From Geopsychrobacter sp. (lineage in GTDB: Bacteria > Desulfobacterota > Desulfuromonadia > Desulfuromonadales > Geopsychrobacteraceae), in NCBI GenBank assembly GCA_021647445.1, contig JAKIUS010000021.1, positions 1 to 10,249 of the forward strand: DNA of 10,249 nucleotides. Direction: 5' to 3'. Within the stretch, counting starts at the first letter, position 1, and the number at the start of each line of letters is the position of its first letter. Made by a program: the position numbers and the translations under genes. A model generated the notes under the pieces. It was not told the DNA's origin. It did not search any database and worked only from the letters and a program-made list of their open reading frames with translations. Of this stretch, positions 1-6,893 are shown in pieces.

Positions 1-140
1 AGACCGTCGGCCGCCCGGATGCTGATGCGGGGCTGGGGTTGGAAATCTATTGCCGCGCAACCAGCCCGTTTCGGCGATATGCCGACATCGTTGTGCATCA
101 GCAACTGACAGCGTATATCTCCGGCCGCGAGCCACTGCTC
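1..140 (+). pseudogene. 3' part of an RNase II/R-type (RNB) exonuclease domain, cut off and fused to ClC
   Basis: The reading frame is open from base 3 and contains GLGLEIYCRATSPFRRYADI followed by VVHQQLTAYISGR. This matches the end of the RNB catalytic domain of RNase II/R-family 3'-5' exoribonucleases, where the TSPxRRYxDLxxHxxL segment is a hallmark. About 45 residues are visible; the rest lies outside the window. Nothing resembling the C-terminal S1 RNA-binding domain follows: the frame runs without a stop into ClC channel sequence near base 141-150. So the exonuclease is truncated after its RNB domain, unless the join is an assembly artefact. A TTG at base 39 could be read as a start, but it falls inside the conserved motif and is not a credible initiation site. 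Confidence 0.75.
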
Positions 141-1229
141 GCGTCACCGCCCTTCCGTTTCGATCATCCCCGTGAGCTCATCCTCTTCGGCCTGCTCGGC
201 TTGGTCTGCGCCCTGCTCGGCAAGTTTTACGTTAAAGTCTTTTATGGCATGCGCGACCTTTTCCATCGTCTGCCGATGCCTAACTGGCAAAAACCAGCGC
301 TCGGCGGACTCTGTCTCGGCATTCTGGCCATGTTCGTTCCCCAGGTTTTAGGTTCAGGTTACGGCTGGGTTCAGTCGGCGCTCTACGGCAATATGGCGCT
401 CTGGGTGATGCTGGTCATCGCCTTTGCCAAGATCCTGGCCACCAGTCTAACCATCTCTTCTGGCGGTTCCGGTGGGGTCTTTGCACCATCGCTGGTCATC
501 GGTGCCATGCTCGGCGGGGCCTTCGGTGCTTCGGCCGAAATTCTCTTTCCTCTCTTAACCCAGGATCCACGTGCCTACGTGTTGATCGGCATGGCCGGTT
601 TCTTTGCCGGGGTTGCTAACGCGCCCATCGCCACCCTGATCATGGTCAGCGAGTTGACCGGCAATTACGGCCTGCTCGCCCCCCTGATGCTGGTCTGCGT
701 GGTCGCCATGCTAACCACGCGCAAAAATACGATCTACGAAAAACAGGTCGCTGGCCGCTTTGATTCCCCCGCTCATCTCGGTGATTTCGTCATCGATGTT
801 CTCGAAGGAATTACCGTTGCTGACTTGGCCGACAAAGGCAGACCTGCGGTCTGTATCCCCTCGGGCATGCCCCTACCTGACATTCTGCAGAAGATCGCCA
901 CGGCCAAGGGTGCCTACTACCCGGTGGTCAACGACGAAGGTTTGATGACCGGAATCTTTTCGGTCAATGATATCCGGCGCATTCTCAATGAGGATATCCC
1001 ACCCGGTTTGATTATCGCGCAGGATATCGCCACCCAGCAGGTTATGACTGCCAGCCCCGAGGAACACCTGCCGCTAGTCATGAAACGTTTGACCGTGCGC
1101 AATCTGGATGAAATTCCGGTCGTAGACCCCGACGAACCGCGAAAAGTGCTCTACATGCTTTCACGCCGCAATCTGCTGGCACACTACGCCGAACAGGTTG
1201 AAAAGACCCGGGAGGGGATGGCCGGATAA
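141..1229 (+). pseudogene. C-terminal half of a ClC chloride channel/transporter with tandem CBS domains, N-terminus replaced by RNB sequence
   Basis: ClC proteins move chloride across the inner membrane as channels or H+/Cl- exchangers. Visible here, counting from a nominal TTG at base 39: membrane helices from about residue 46, a KPALGGL segment (85-91), the GxFxP selectivity motif in GGVFAP (145-150), and a Tyr in IYEKQ (233) at the place of the family's chloride-coordinating helix-R tyrosine. Two CBS domains follow (about 262-318 and 328-385). Missing are the first half of the fold, including the GSGIP and GREGP motifs with the gating glutamate. In their place sits an in-frame RNB fragment. 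With half the pore absent, chloride transport is unlikely; the CBS tail and membrane segments look undamaged, so the event may be recent. The next gene starts 13 bases after the stop. Confidence 0.8.
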
Positions 1230-1242
1230 AATAAGGGATGTG

Positions 1243-2100
1243 ATGGATTCTGTTGACGAGATAGAAAAGGTTATCCACGATTTCTGGGACTCTGCCCCAA
1301 GTAATTCCCTGCATCTTGCCAGCGGAGAAAAAGCCTGGGCCGAGCCACATGTCGCCATCGCGCGCGGTGATGACCCCCTCTTTCGACAGAACAAGGAGTC
1401 GATCGGCCCCTTCCTATGGACTCCTGAAGAAGCTTACGCCTTAGCCTTCCCCGAGGCTCCTGTTCCAGCCGCAGCCCTGCGCGTTATCAGCTACGTTCTA
1501 CCACAGACCCCCGAAACCAAAATTGATCAAGGGCGGGAAAAAGAAATACCGGCCGAACGCTGGGCGCGTTCCCGTTTTCATGGTGAAAAGTTCAACTGTG
1601 CCCTGCGCCTGCATCTGGCTAAAACCCTTACTCAGGCCGGACACCCCGCAGTTGCTCCAGAACGCCTGCCCGGTTTCGGCTACCAGCAGTCAGAGACCTT
1701 CGGTCTGGCCTCCAACTGGTCGGAGCGCCACGCGGCCTTCGTCGCCGGACATGGCACCTTCGGTCTCTCTGATGCCCTGATTACGCCCTGGGGCAAGGCG
1801 GTACGCTTCGGCTCGGTGGTTGCGCACATCGAACTTCCCGCCACCGAGCGCGTTTATGGCGACGACCACCAGGCTTGGTGTCTCTGGTACGCCAGAGGAA
1901 CCTGCGGTGCCTGTGCCGTGCGCTGCCCAGCTGATGCTATCACCACCAGCGCAGGACACGACAAGCAGTCCTGCTTAACCTATATCCGCGAGACAACCGC
2001 CCCCTACGCCACAAAAAACTACGGTACCGGCGCCACGCCCTGTGGTCTGTGCCAAGTCAAGATCCCCTGCGAAAACCAGGTTCCGCCAGCGTTATTTTGA
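1243..2100 (+). CDS. QueG-like iron-sulfur protein with a double 4Fe-4S cluster domain
   Basis: I chose the ATG at 1243 because AAGGG lies about 5 bases upstream; an in-frame TTG at 1198 lies inside the preceding gene and has no better site. The product has 285 residues. The C-terminal half resembles epoxyqueuosine reductase (QueG) and corrinoid Fe-S proteins: SERHAAFVAGHGTFGLSDAL corresponds to the QueG SERxxAxxAGLGxxGxN region. It is followed by a cysteine-rich segment with CGACAVRCP (Cys221, 224, 228), Cys244, and CGLCQVKIPC (Cys267, 270, 276), plus Cys213, enough for two 4Fe-4S clusters. The HEAT-repeat tail of true QueG is absent and the protein is shorter, so it is probably not the tRNA-queuosine enzyme but one of the uncharacterised stand-alone relatives. 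It is likely cytoplasmic, with a redox role whose substrate is unknown. It was probably co-transcribed with the ClC frame upstream. Confidence 0.8.
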   Translation: MDSVDEIEKVIHDFWDSAPSNSLHLASGEKAWAEPHVAIARGDDPLFRQNKESIGPFLWTPEEAYALAFPEAPVPAAALRVISYVLPQTPETKIDQGREKEIPAERWARSRFHGEKFNCALRLHLAKTLTQAGHPAVAPERLPGFGYQQSETFGLASNWSERHAAFVAGHGTFGLSDALITPWGKAVRFGSVVAHIELPATERVYGDDHQAWCLWYARGTCGACAVRCPADAITTSAGHDKQSCLTYIRETTAPYATKNYGTGATPCGLCQVKIPCENQVPPALF

Positions 2101-2124
2101 GCTAGCATAAGTTTTTAGCTCAAA
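2096..2124 (+). other. Perfect 9-bp inverted repeat over the stop codon of the QueG-like gene
   Basis: TTTGAGCTA (2096-2104) and TAGCTCAAA (2116-2124) are perfect reverse complements separated by 11 bases. The left arm contains the TGA stop of the Fe-S gene. In RNA it would form a modest stem-loop. The T run is in the loop rather than after the stem, so it is not a classical intrinsic terminator; it could stabilise the transcript's 3' end or be a protein-binding palindrome for the next gene. Confidence 0.5.
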
Positions 2125-2158
2125 TCAGCATAGGCACTCTAAAAAGAGAGGAAACACC

Positions 2159-2707
2159 ATGAATAAGTTCACGATTCATACAGTCGAATCCGCCCCTGAA
2201 GAGAGCAAACCCCTACTGGAAAAATCCCAAAAAGCCTTCGGCAGGGTTCCAAGTCTGCACGGCGTACTAGCAGAAGCCCCAGGCCTGCTCGATGCTTATC
2301 AGGTTCTGCATGGATTGTTTCAAAATTCATCCTTCAACAATGAGGAACTCACCGTGGTCTGGCAGACCATCAATGTGGAACATGAGTGCCACTACTGTGT
2401 CCCTGCGCATACCGCCATCGCCAACATGATGCAGGTTGACCCGGCATTGACCGAAGCACTGCGCAACCAGACAGCGATGCCCACCGAAAAACTTCAAACT
2501 CTGCATGACACAACCCTGGCCATGGTTCGAAGTCGCGGGTGTTTAACCGATGCTGAAGTCGAGGCTTTTTACGCGGTGGGCTATGAACAGCGCCAGTTGC
2601 TGGAAATCATTTTGGGCCTGTCGCAAAAAGTGATCAGTAACTACGTCAATCACATCGCCGAAACACCGGTCGACGACGCATTTAAGCCGTTTGCATGGCA
2701 GAAATAA
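2159..2707 (+). CDS. Carboxymuconolactone decarboxylase/AhpD-like family protein
   Basis: A 182-residue protein beginning at an ATG preceded by GAGAGGAAA. The key motif is EHECHYCVPAH (residues 74-84), which fits the ExxCxxCxxxH signature of AhpD-like alkylhydroperoxidase proteins: Cys77 and Cys80 form the redox pair and His84 the proton-relay position. The chain is predicted to be all-helical, as in this family, with a second helical segment around LLEIILGLSQKVISNYVNH. AhpD-like proteins reduce peroxides or recycle peroxiredoxin partners; many family members are of unknown substrate. A redox role next to the Fe-S protein is plausible but inferred. It starts 58 bases after the preceding stop. 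It looks complete, in contrast to the broken genes just downstream. Confidence 0.85.
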   Translation: MNKFTIHTVESAPEESKPLLEKSQKAFGRVPSLHGVLAEAPGLLDAYQVLHGLFQNSSFNNEELTVVWQTINVEHECHYCVPAHTAIANMMQVDPALTEALRNQTAMPTEKLQTLHDTTLAMVRSRGCLTDAEVEAFYAVGYEQRQLLEIILGLSQKVISNYVNHIAETPVDDAFKPFAWQK

Positions 2708-2751
2708 CCCTATTGCCGTAAATTTTCCTAGCGAACAGGCACACAATCCAC

Positions 2752-2845
2752 AGGAGGAGCTCACGCAGACGACCCTGGCATTTGACGTCTATGGCACCCT
2801 GATCAACACCCAGAGAATGTTGAAAGCGCTAACCGGCATCAGCAT
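2752..2845 (+). pseudogene. 5' fragment of a haloacid dehalogenase (HAD type II) gene with its start codon lost
   Basis: The frame reads TTLAFDVYGTLINTQ, the N-terminal motif I of L-2-haloacid-dehalogenase-type HAD hydrolases, with the nucleophile Asp in FDVYGTL. A strong AGGAGG (2752-2757) stands exactly 5 bases before ACG CAG ACG ACC CTG, where family members begin M-x-T-T-L-A-F-D. This suggests that an ATG at 2763 became ACG. After about 25 residues the HAD similarity ends and, in the same frame, LysR-type sequence begins. The remaining roughly 200 residues (the cap and the other catalytic motifs) are gone, so no enzyme can result. A TTG or ATG further upstream would give only a composite reading frame of no clear meaning. 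Confidence 0.7.
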
Positions 2846-2985
2846 TACCAAGTTCCCGGACTTCTGTTGTGAAAAAGAGATTAACCAGGGCACGCTGATC
2901 CCCATCCTCGAAGAATTTGAACCGGCCAATCGCGGCGGCCATGCGGTCTATCCACATCGCAGACACCTGTCGCCCAAGGAGGTGT
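2840..2985 (+). pseudogene. 3' fragment of a LysR-family transcriptional regulator
   Basis: In frame with the HAD piece, about 48 residues match the end of the LysR substrate-binding domain: ISITKFPDF, then a GTLIPILEEFEP segment, and HAVYPHRRHLSPK. The VYPxRRHLSPKVRAF signature at the C-terminus of many LysR proteins is recognisable up to SPK, after which the similarity stops without the usual final 10-15 residues. The DNA-binding helix-turn-helix and most of the sensor domain are missing. It is joined to the HAD fragment by what looks like a large deletion. The frame then runs on antisense to the end of the PilZ gene until 3161; that tail looks meaningless. Confidence 0.75.
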
Positions 2986-3017
2986 TTGCAGCCGGTCAGG
3001 GATTGTCGAACAGCCCC

Positions 3018-3725
3018 TTATACATCAAGCCGCGATTCCTGAACGAGACACGTCCACAACTTTTCTCTATCCGCATCCTCAAATTTAGTGAACGCCACCG
3101 CAAATCCACCATCAAGCAAGCGGGCCACCACGGCGGACAATTCAAACTTTTGGAAAACTGACTGCTGACCGGTTAACGATAAATTGACCTGCATTTTTTG
3201 ACCGACGGGAGGCGGATCCGCTACTGTTTTTATCGCACATCCACTGATGGAAATATTGACTAATTCTCCCTGCAGTGAAAGAGAATCGGTTCCATAAAAA
3301 ATATCTTTTTTAAAAAGATTAAAGCGGAGCTCCGTCCTCCTTCCAGAACGATCAAGAAGCTCTTCTGCCTCTTTTAACGTTTCAACGTAAACGGGGCTAT
3401 ATCCCTGCACCCGTGCGGCAAAATTGAGGGCCTGCTTGTAGATCAGATTGTTGGTATTGACGACACGAACAACGTCCCGAACACCCTTGCTGGCAAAATA
3501 GTGCATGATTTTCCGAAATGTCGGGATTGCTGCTAAGTGACCAAAATGGCAGTTGGTGAAATCCGTTACGACATCAAAGCCCGGCTTTAAGTCGGCCACA
3601 CTAAATCGCACGTCGGTAAAAAATCTTTCCACATCGATCTTGGTGACATTCCCGCCCACAGTGCAATAAAGCCGATTTTTGGGCATGTCCAGACGAACCT
3701 TAAAATTATTGTTGCTACCGGCCAT
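3018..3725 (-). CDS. PilZ-domain protein with an N-terminal STAS-like domain
   Basis: The ATG at 3725 has GAGG six bases upstream and gives 235 residues; a GTG 12 bases earlier (3737) is possible but poorer. Residues ~5-120 form an alpha/beta domain of the SpoIIAA/STAS type, with segments such as NRLYCTVGG, LKPGFDVVTDF and GVRDVVRV. Residues ~129-235 form a PilZ domain: motif I RTELR (130-134, RxxxR) and motif II NISISG (157-162, D/NxSxxG), the two cyclic-di-GMP contacts. PilZ proteins act as c-di-GMP receptors in motility, adhesion or secretion; the STAS-like half suggests a protein partner. No membrane segment or signal peptide is seen, so it is likely cytoplasmic. It is complete and stands alone between gene remnants, with its own promoter-like sequence upstream. 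Confidence 0.82.
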   Translation of the reverse strand: MAGSNNNFKVRLDMPKNRLYCTVGGNVTKIDVERFFTDVRFSVADLKPGFDVVTDFTNCHFGHLAAIPTFRKIMHYFASKGVRDVVRVVNTNNLIYKQALNFAARVQGYSPVYVETLKEAEELLDRSGRRTELRFNLFKKDIFYGTDSLSLQGELVNISISGCAIKTVADPPPVGQKMQVNLSLTGQQSVFQKFELSAVVARLLDGGFAVAFTKFEDADREKLWTCLVQESRLDV

Positions 3726-3773
3726 TGAGCGCCTCACTTATTGCCGCTTCAAATCACATAGAGAGCAAGGAAA

Positions 3774-3815
3774 ATTATATCCAGCACATTATAGCCAACA
3801 CATCATCAAACTCAA
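3774..3815 (-). promoter_or_regulatory. Candidate promoter of the PilZ gene, with two -10 boxes
   Basis: On the minus strand TTGAGT (3810-3815) and a perfect TATAAT (3788-3793) are separated by 16 bases. A second perfect TATAAT lies 14 bases downstream (3774-3779) but lacks a good -35. This fits a sigma70-type promoter about 50-65 bases upstream of the ATG. Confidence 0.5.
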
Positions 3816-3963
3816 ACCATAAAAATTTGGCCAGTGAGGGTATTCCGAAAGCCGTCTCTAAAAAACAGGTGCGACGATATGCTAACCGACCGTTTTGCCA
3901 ATGCCAATGCCAGGGCGGTAGCTTGCCGTGCTCCGCTGAAATCATGGCCGAGTCAGGCTGACC

Positions 3964-4390
3964 TCACTTTGCATCCAGCGGTGTATCATTGATCGGCAGA
4001 TGCAGCAGGGTCGCCATCAGACCCAGTCCCATCGCGATCATCCAGACGCCGGTGTAGCTGCCGGTCAATGGGACGGTCGCCAGCCACAGGAACCCGATCA
4101 GCAGGCTGAAGCCGAGCGCGGTAACCGGTGTCATCGGCAGCAGAATCAAGCCGAGCATCAGGATGGTCCGGGAGATATTAAATACTGCTGAGCAAAAACT
4201 TGCGCCGTTTCAAATCCCCCAGCTTGCCGAACACCAAACAGCCGAAAATATTCGCCAAACCGATCAGCGCCAGCGCCGTTGCACCCAGATCGGATGAGAG
4301 CCCGCGATCGACCAGATAAGTCGGGTAGTGAGTGGCGATGACGGCGACATGAAAACCGCAGACGAAGAAGCCGGGATGGTGCGGTTCACA
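3964..4390 (-). pseudogene. Remnant of a major facilitator superfamily (MFS) transporter
   Basis: On the minus strand, from about 4390 downward, the frame reads GFFVCGFHVAVIATHYPTYL, then a GATALALIGLANIFG helix and a GKLGDLKRRKFLLSSI loop: the start of the second half of an MFS transporter (monocarboxylate/oxalate-porter-like). It then hits a TAA near 4182; a one-base change of frame restores NISRTILMLGLILLPMTPV, so a frameshift is present. Further on, GFLWLATVPLT is followed directly by GSYTGVWMIAMGLGL, whereas relatives have roughly 50 residues between these blocks, so at least one transmembrane helix pair is deleted. The C-terminus ends normally at 3964. The N-terminal six helices are missing altogether. 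It cannot make a working transporter. The upstream edge is approximate: similarity ends near 4385-4390. Confidence 0.8.
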
Positions 4391-4447
4391 GCACGAAGCA
4401 TGTAGAGACCTTCGACAGATACAGGTTTACCGCAGGCAGATGTTTGT

Positions 4448-4476
4448 TTGAAACTAGCGCCCGATTGGCGTATAAA
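4448..4476 (+). promoter_or_regulatory. Sigma70-type promoter for the LysE-type exporter
   Basis: TTGAAA (4448-4453) and TATAAA (4471-4476) are separated by exactly 17 bases, near consensus in both boxes and spacing. Transcription should start about 4483, giving a leader of roughly 57 bases before the ATG at 4540. Confidence 0.65.
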
Positions 4477-4480
4477 GCAA

Positions 4481-4495
4481 TTGGTGATACACCAA
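4481..4495. promoter_or_regulatory. Palindrome at the predicted transcription start, candidate operator
   Basis: TTGGTG-ATA-CACCAA is a perfect inverted repeat with 6-base arms, beginning 4 bases after the -10 box and covering the expected start site. The position suits a repressor site. Its 15-bp length and T-N11-A core also resemble LysR-type boxes. A short RNA hairpin at the 5' end of the transcript is the alternative. No regulator gene is directly attached. Confidence 0.45.
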
Positions 4496-4539
4496 AATCT
4501 GTTTTTTACTCCACGAAACACTGACTTTTACAGGGGGAT

Positions 4540-5160
4540 ATGAGTTCTTCCCTTCTGACTGTTTTTATCCCGACCTTCTTCTTCGTCTCGCTGACGCCGG
4601 GGATGTGTATGACCCTGTCCATGACCCTGGGCATGACCATCGGCCTGCGCCGCACCTTCTGGATGATGTACGGTGAGTTGGTCGGCGTGGGTCTGGTCGC
4701 AGCAGCCTCGGTAATCGGAGTTGCGACCCTGATGCTGCAGTACCCGACAGTCTTCACCGTCGGTAAATACCTCGGCGGCCTCTATCTGGGCTGGCTCGGC
4801 ATTCAGCTGTGGCGCTCGCGCGGCAAGATGTCACTTGGCGGGGATACGGCCCAGGCGACCAACTACTCACCACGCGATCTCGCAATACAAGGCTTTATCA
4901 CCGCGGTTGCAAACCCCAAGGGTTGGGCCTTCTTCATCGCCCTGCTTCCCCCATTTATCAACGATCAGCAACCGCTCTTCAGCCAATTGAGCCTGCTTCT
5001 GAGCATTATTTTATCGATTGAATTCCTCTGCCTGATCCTCTACGCCAGCGGCGGACGGACCTTAAATCACAGTCTGCAGAAAAGCGGCAATGTCCGCTTT
5101 ATCAATCGTATTGCCGGTAGCCTGATGGCCGGTGTCGGCATCTGGCTGGGACTCAGTTGA
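4540..5160 (+). CDS. LysE/RhtB-family amino-acid exporter
   Basis: A 206-residue, strongly hydrophobic protein, the usual size for this family of inner-membrane exporters of amino acids and related metabolites. About six membrane segments can be traced (near 5-25, 40-63, 75-92, 115-138, 148-169, 190-205). Family signatures are TPGMCMTLSM after the first helix (LysE proteins usually have TPGPN here, so the second proline and the Asn are replaced) and NPKGWAFF (125-132), matching the NPKxxxFF motif. The ATG at 4540 is preceded by GGGGGA. The substrate cannot be told from sequence; LysE relatives export lysine, arginine, threonine, homoserine and others. It has its own promoter. An FMN reductase operon follows after 129 bases on the same strand. 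Confidence 0.88.
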   Translation: MSSSLLTVFIPTFFFVSLTPGMCMTLSMTLGMTIGLRRTFWMMYGELVGVGLVAAASVIGVATLMLQYPTVFTVGKYLGGLYLGWLGIQLWRSRGKMSLGGDTAQATNYSPRDLAIQGFITAVANPKGWAFFIALLPPFINDQQPLFSQLSLLLSIILSIEFLCLILYASGGRTLNHSLQKSGNVRFINRIAGSLMAGVGIWLGLS

Positions 5161-5206
5161 AAGTCACCGGTCTCTTTCAGTTCGAGCAACCCATTTAAAA
5201 TCGCGC

Positions 5207-5212
5207 TATAAT
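5207..5212 (+). promoter_or_regulatory. Possible -10 box upstream of the FMN reductase operon
   Basis: A perfect TATAAT lies 77 bases before the ATG at 5290, in the AT-rich gap after the exporter gene. There is no convincing -35 box at the proper distance, so any promoter here would be weak or activator-dependent; read-through from the exporter promoter is also possible. Confidence 0.3.
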
Positions 5213-5289
5213 AACGAGCAGTCGGACTTTCTAGGGGCAGCCTGCCGGGCTTGCTGAATCGAAGCGAAACAACCTCAAAGGAGCGCCAA

Positions 5290-5838
5290 ATGAGCAACTT
5301 AAAAATTCTCGGTATCTGCGGAAGCCTGCGCGCCAAATCGACCAACATGGGTCTGCTCCGTTATGCGCAGTCCCATACTCCAACCGGAATCGAAATCAAG
5401 ATCGCCGATCTGTCGGCGCTCCCCTTCTACAACGCCGATATCGAGCAAAAACCCGACGCAATTCAGCAGTTGTTTAACCAGATAACTCAAGCCGACGCGC
5501 TGTTACTCGCCTGTCCTGAATACAATTACTCCCTTGCACCGGCACTGAAAAATGCCCTCGACTGGGCCTCGCGAGAACCGGACAATCGATTGCTCAGTGG
5601 CAAGCCTGCAGCGATCATGGGGGCCGGTGGCGGCATGGGAACCTCGCGCGCCCAGTACCATCTGCGCCAGGTCAGCATCTTTCTTAACCTGCATCTGCTC
5701 AATAATCCAGAAATTTTCTGCAACGCCTTTGACGGCAGCTTCGACGAAAATGGTACCCTGATCAATGAAAAAATTCAGGGATTAATCGGCGACCAGCTTG
5801 TCGCCCTGCAACAATGGACGCGCAGACTGAGCGCCTAA
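5290..5838 (+). CDS. NAD(P)H-dependent FMN reductase family flavoprotein
   Basis: The ATG at 5290 is chosen for its AAGGAG at 5278-5283; an upstream in-frame TTG (5251) lacks a site. The 182-residue product has the flavodoxin-like fold of NADPH-dependent FMN reductases (YieF/ChrR/azoreductase type). The FMN-phosphate loop is GSLRAKSTN (11-19), PEYNYS (76-81) contacts the flavin ring, and [11 protein letters not shown] (85-95) is the adjoining helix. A glycine-rich [10 protein letters not shown] segment (111-120) follows. These soluble enzymes use NAD(P)H to reduce FMN, quinones, azo compounds or metal oxyanions such as chromate. It is the first gene of a probable three-gene operon: the alcohol dehydrogenase begins 32 bases after the stop. 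The true substrate is unknown. Confidence 0.87.
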   Translation: MSNLKILGICGSLRAKSTNMGLLRYAQSHTPTGIEIKIADLSALPFYNADIEQKPDAIQQLFNQITQADALLLACPEYNYSLAPALKNALDWASREPDNRLLSGKPAAIMGAGGGMGTSRAQYHLRQVSIFLNLHLLNNPEIFCNAFDGSFDENGTLINEKIQGLIGDQLVALQQWTRRLSA

Positions 5839-5870
5839 GGCACCATCCTAAACCCAACAGGGAGATAATC

Positions 5871-6872
5871 ATGATCAAAGCTTATGCGGCCTTTGAGGCC
5901 GGTGGTGAATTAAAACCCTTTGAATATGAACCGGGTGAACTGCGAAGAACTGAGGTCGAAATCAACGTCGAGCACTGCGGCATCTGTCACAGCGATTTGA
6001 GCATGCTCGACAACGAATGGGGCATGAGCCAATACCCGCTGGTGCCCGGGCATGAGGTGGTTGGCACCATCGCCCAGGCCGGCGCTGATGTGACGAATGT
6101 GACAGTTGGCCAGAAGGTCGGCCTTGGCTGGCACGCCGGTTACTGCATGACCTGTCCGACCTGCATGAGCGGCGACCACAACATGTGCGCCAGCGCCACG
6201 GGGACCATCATCGGCCATCACGGCGGCTTCGCCGACAAGGTCCGCGCCCAGGCCGCCAGTGTGGTTGCTCTCCCCGAGGGGTTGGATGTTGAGAGTGCCG
6301 GGCCACTCTTCTGCGGCGGTGTCACAGTCTTTAACCCGCTGGTCCAGTTTAATGTCACCCCGACTTCAAAGGTCGCCGTTATCGGCATCGGCGGATTGGG
6401 GCACATGGCGCTGCAGTTTTTAAACGCCTGGGGCTGCAAGGTCACCGCCTTTACCTCAAGCGACGCGAAGAAAAAAGAAGCTCTTAAAATGGGCGCGCAC
6501 CAGACCATCAACTCACGCGATGCCGGGCAGATCGAAGCGGTCGCAGGCCAGTTTGATCTGATCATCTCGACGGTCAACGTTAAACTTGACTGGAACGCCT
6601 ACCTCTCCGCGCTGAAACCACGCGGCCGGCTACACATAGTCGGCGCAACCACCGAACCCCTTGATATTAGTGTCTTCCCGCTCTTGATGGGTCAGCGCTC
6701 GGTGTCATCATCACCGGTCGGCAGCCCGGCCAATATCGCACGCATGCTCGATTTTGCCACCCACCACGGGATCAAACCAGTCATCGAAACATTCCCCATG
6801 AACCAGGTCAACAAGGCGATGGATCGATTGCGCAGCGGTGATGCGCACTACCGGATTGTCTTGACTCGCTAG
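5871..6872 (+). CDS. Zinc-dependent alcohol dehydrogenase, YahK/cinnamyl-alcohol type
   Basis: A 333-residue medium-chain dehydrogenase/reductase; the ATG at 5871 has GGGAG upstream, and an in-frame start inside the previous gene is rejected. The catalytic-zinc ligands are Cys36 (in HCGICHSD), His61 with Glu62 (PGHE), and Cys148 (PLFCGG). The structural zinc is held by Cys92, 95, 98 and 106 (CMTCPTC then C). The Rossmann motif GIGGLGH (172-178) is followed by a strand ending in FTSS rather than an acidic residue, which in this family points to NADPH. Known relatives reduce aldehydes to alcohols with broad substrate range. The domain set is complete with no frameshift. It lies between the FMN reductase (32-base gap) and the aminotransferase (21-base gap), so the three are likely one transcript. 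Confidence 0.9.
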   Translation: MIKAYAAFEAGGELKPFEYEPGELRRTEVEINVEHCGICHSDLSMLDNEWGMSQYPLVPGHEVVGTIAQAGADVTNVTVGQKVGLGWHAGYCMTCPTCMSGDHNMCASATGTIIGHHGGFADKVRAQAASVVALPEGLDVESAGPLFCGGVTVFNPLVQFNVTPTSKVAVIGIGGLGHMALQFLNAWGCKVTAFTSSDAKKKEALKMGAHQTINSRDAGQIEAVAGQFDLIISTVNVKLDWNAYLSALKPRGRLHIVGATTEPLDISVFPLLMGQRSVSSSPVGSPANIARMLDFATHHGIKPVIETFPMNQVNKAMDRLRSGDAHYRIVLTR

Positions 6873-6893
6873 CCAGAAAACGGAAGAAGCACT

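Noticed and set aside
1198..1242. TTG at 1198 as the start of the QueG-like gene
   Set aside because: It overlaps the ClC frame and lacks a ribosome-binding site; the ATG at 1243 has one at good spacing.
2691..3161. A 156-codon open frame taken as one gene
   Set aside because: It overlaps the previous gene, is a HAD piece plus a LysR piece, and its last third is antisense to the well-supported PilZ gene.
3725..3961. A 78-codon plus-strand open frame upstream of the PilZ gene
   Set aside because: Low-complexity Asn/Ser/Gln-rich content, no family resemblance, no convincing ribosome-binding site; it runs through the PilZ promoter region.
4000..4521. Short open frames on both strands between the PilZ gene and the exporter
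   Set aside because: They are off-frame readings of the MFS remnant or of non-coding sequence; only the remnant frames show family similarity.
5158..5179. TGAAAG...CTTTCA hairpin after the exporter as a terminator
   Set aside because: Only six base pairs with a 10-base loop and no T run afterwards.
6218..6577. A 119-codon open frame opposite the alcohol dehydrogenase
   Set aside because: Shadow of the dehydrogenase reading frame; no ribosome-binding site or family resemblance.
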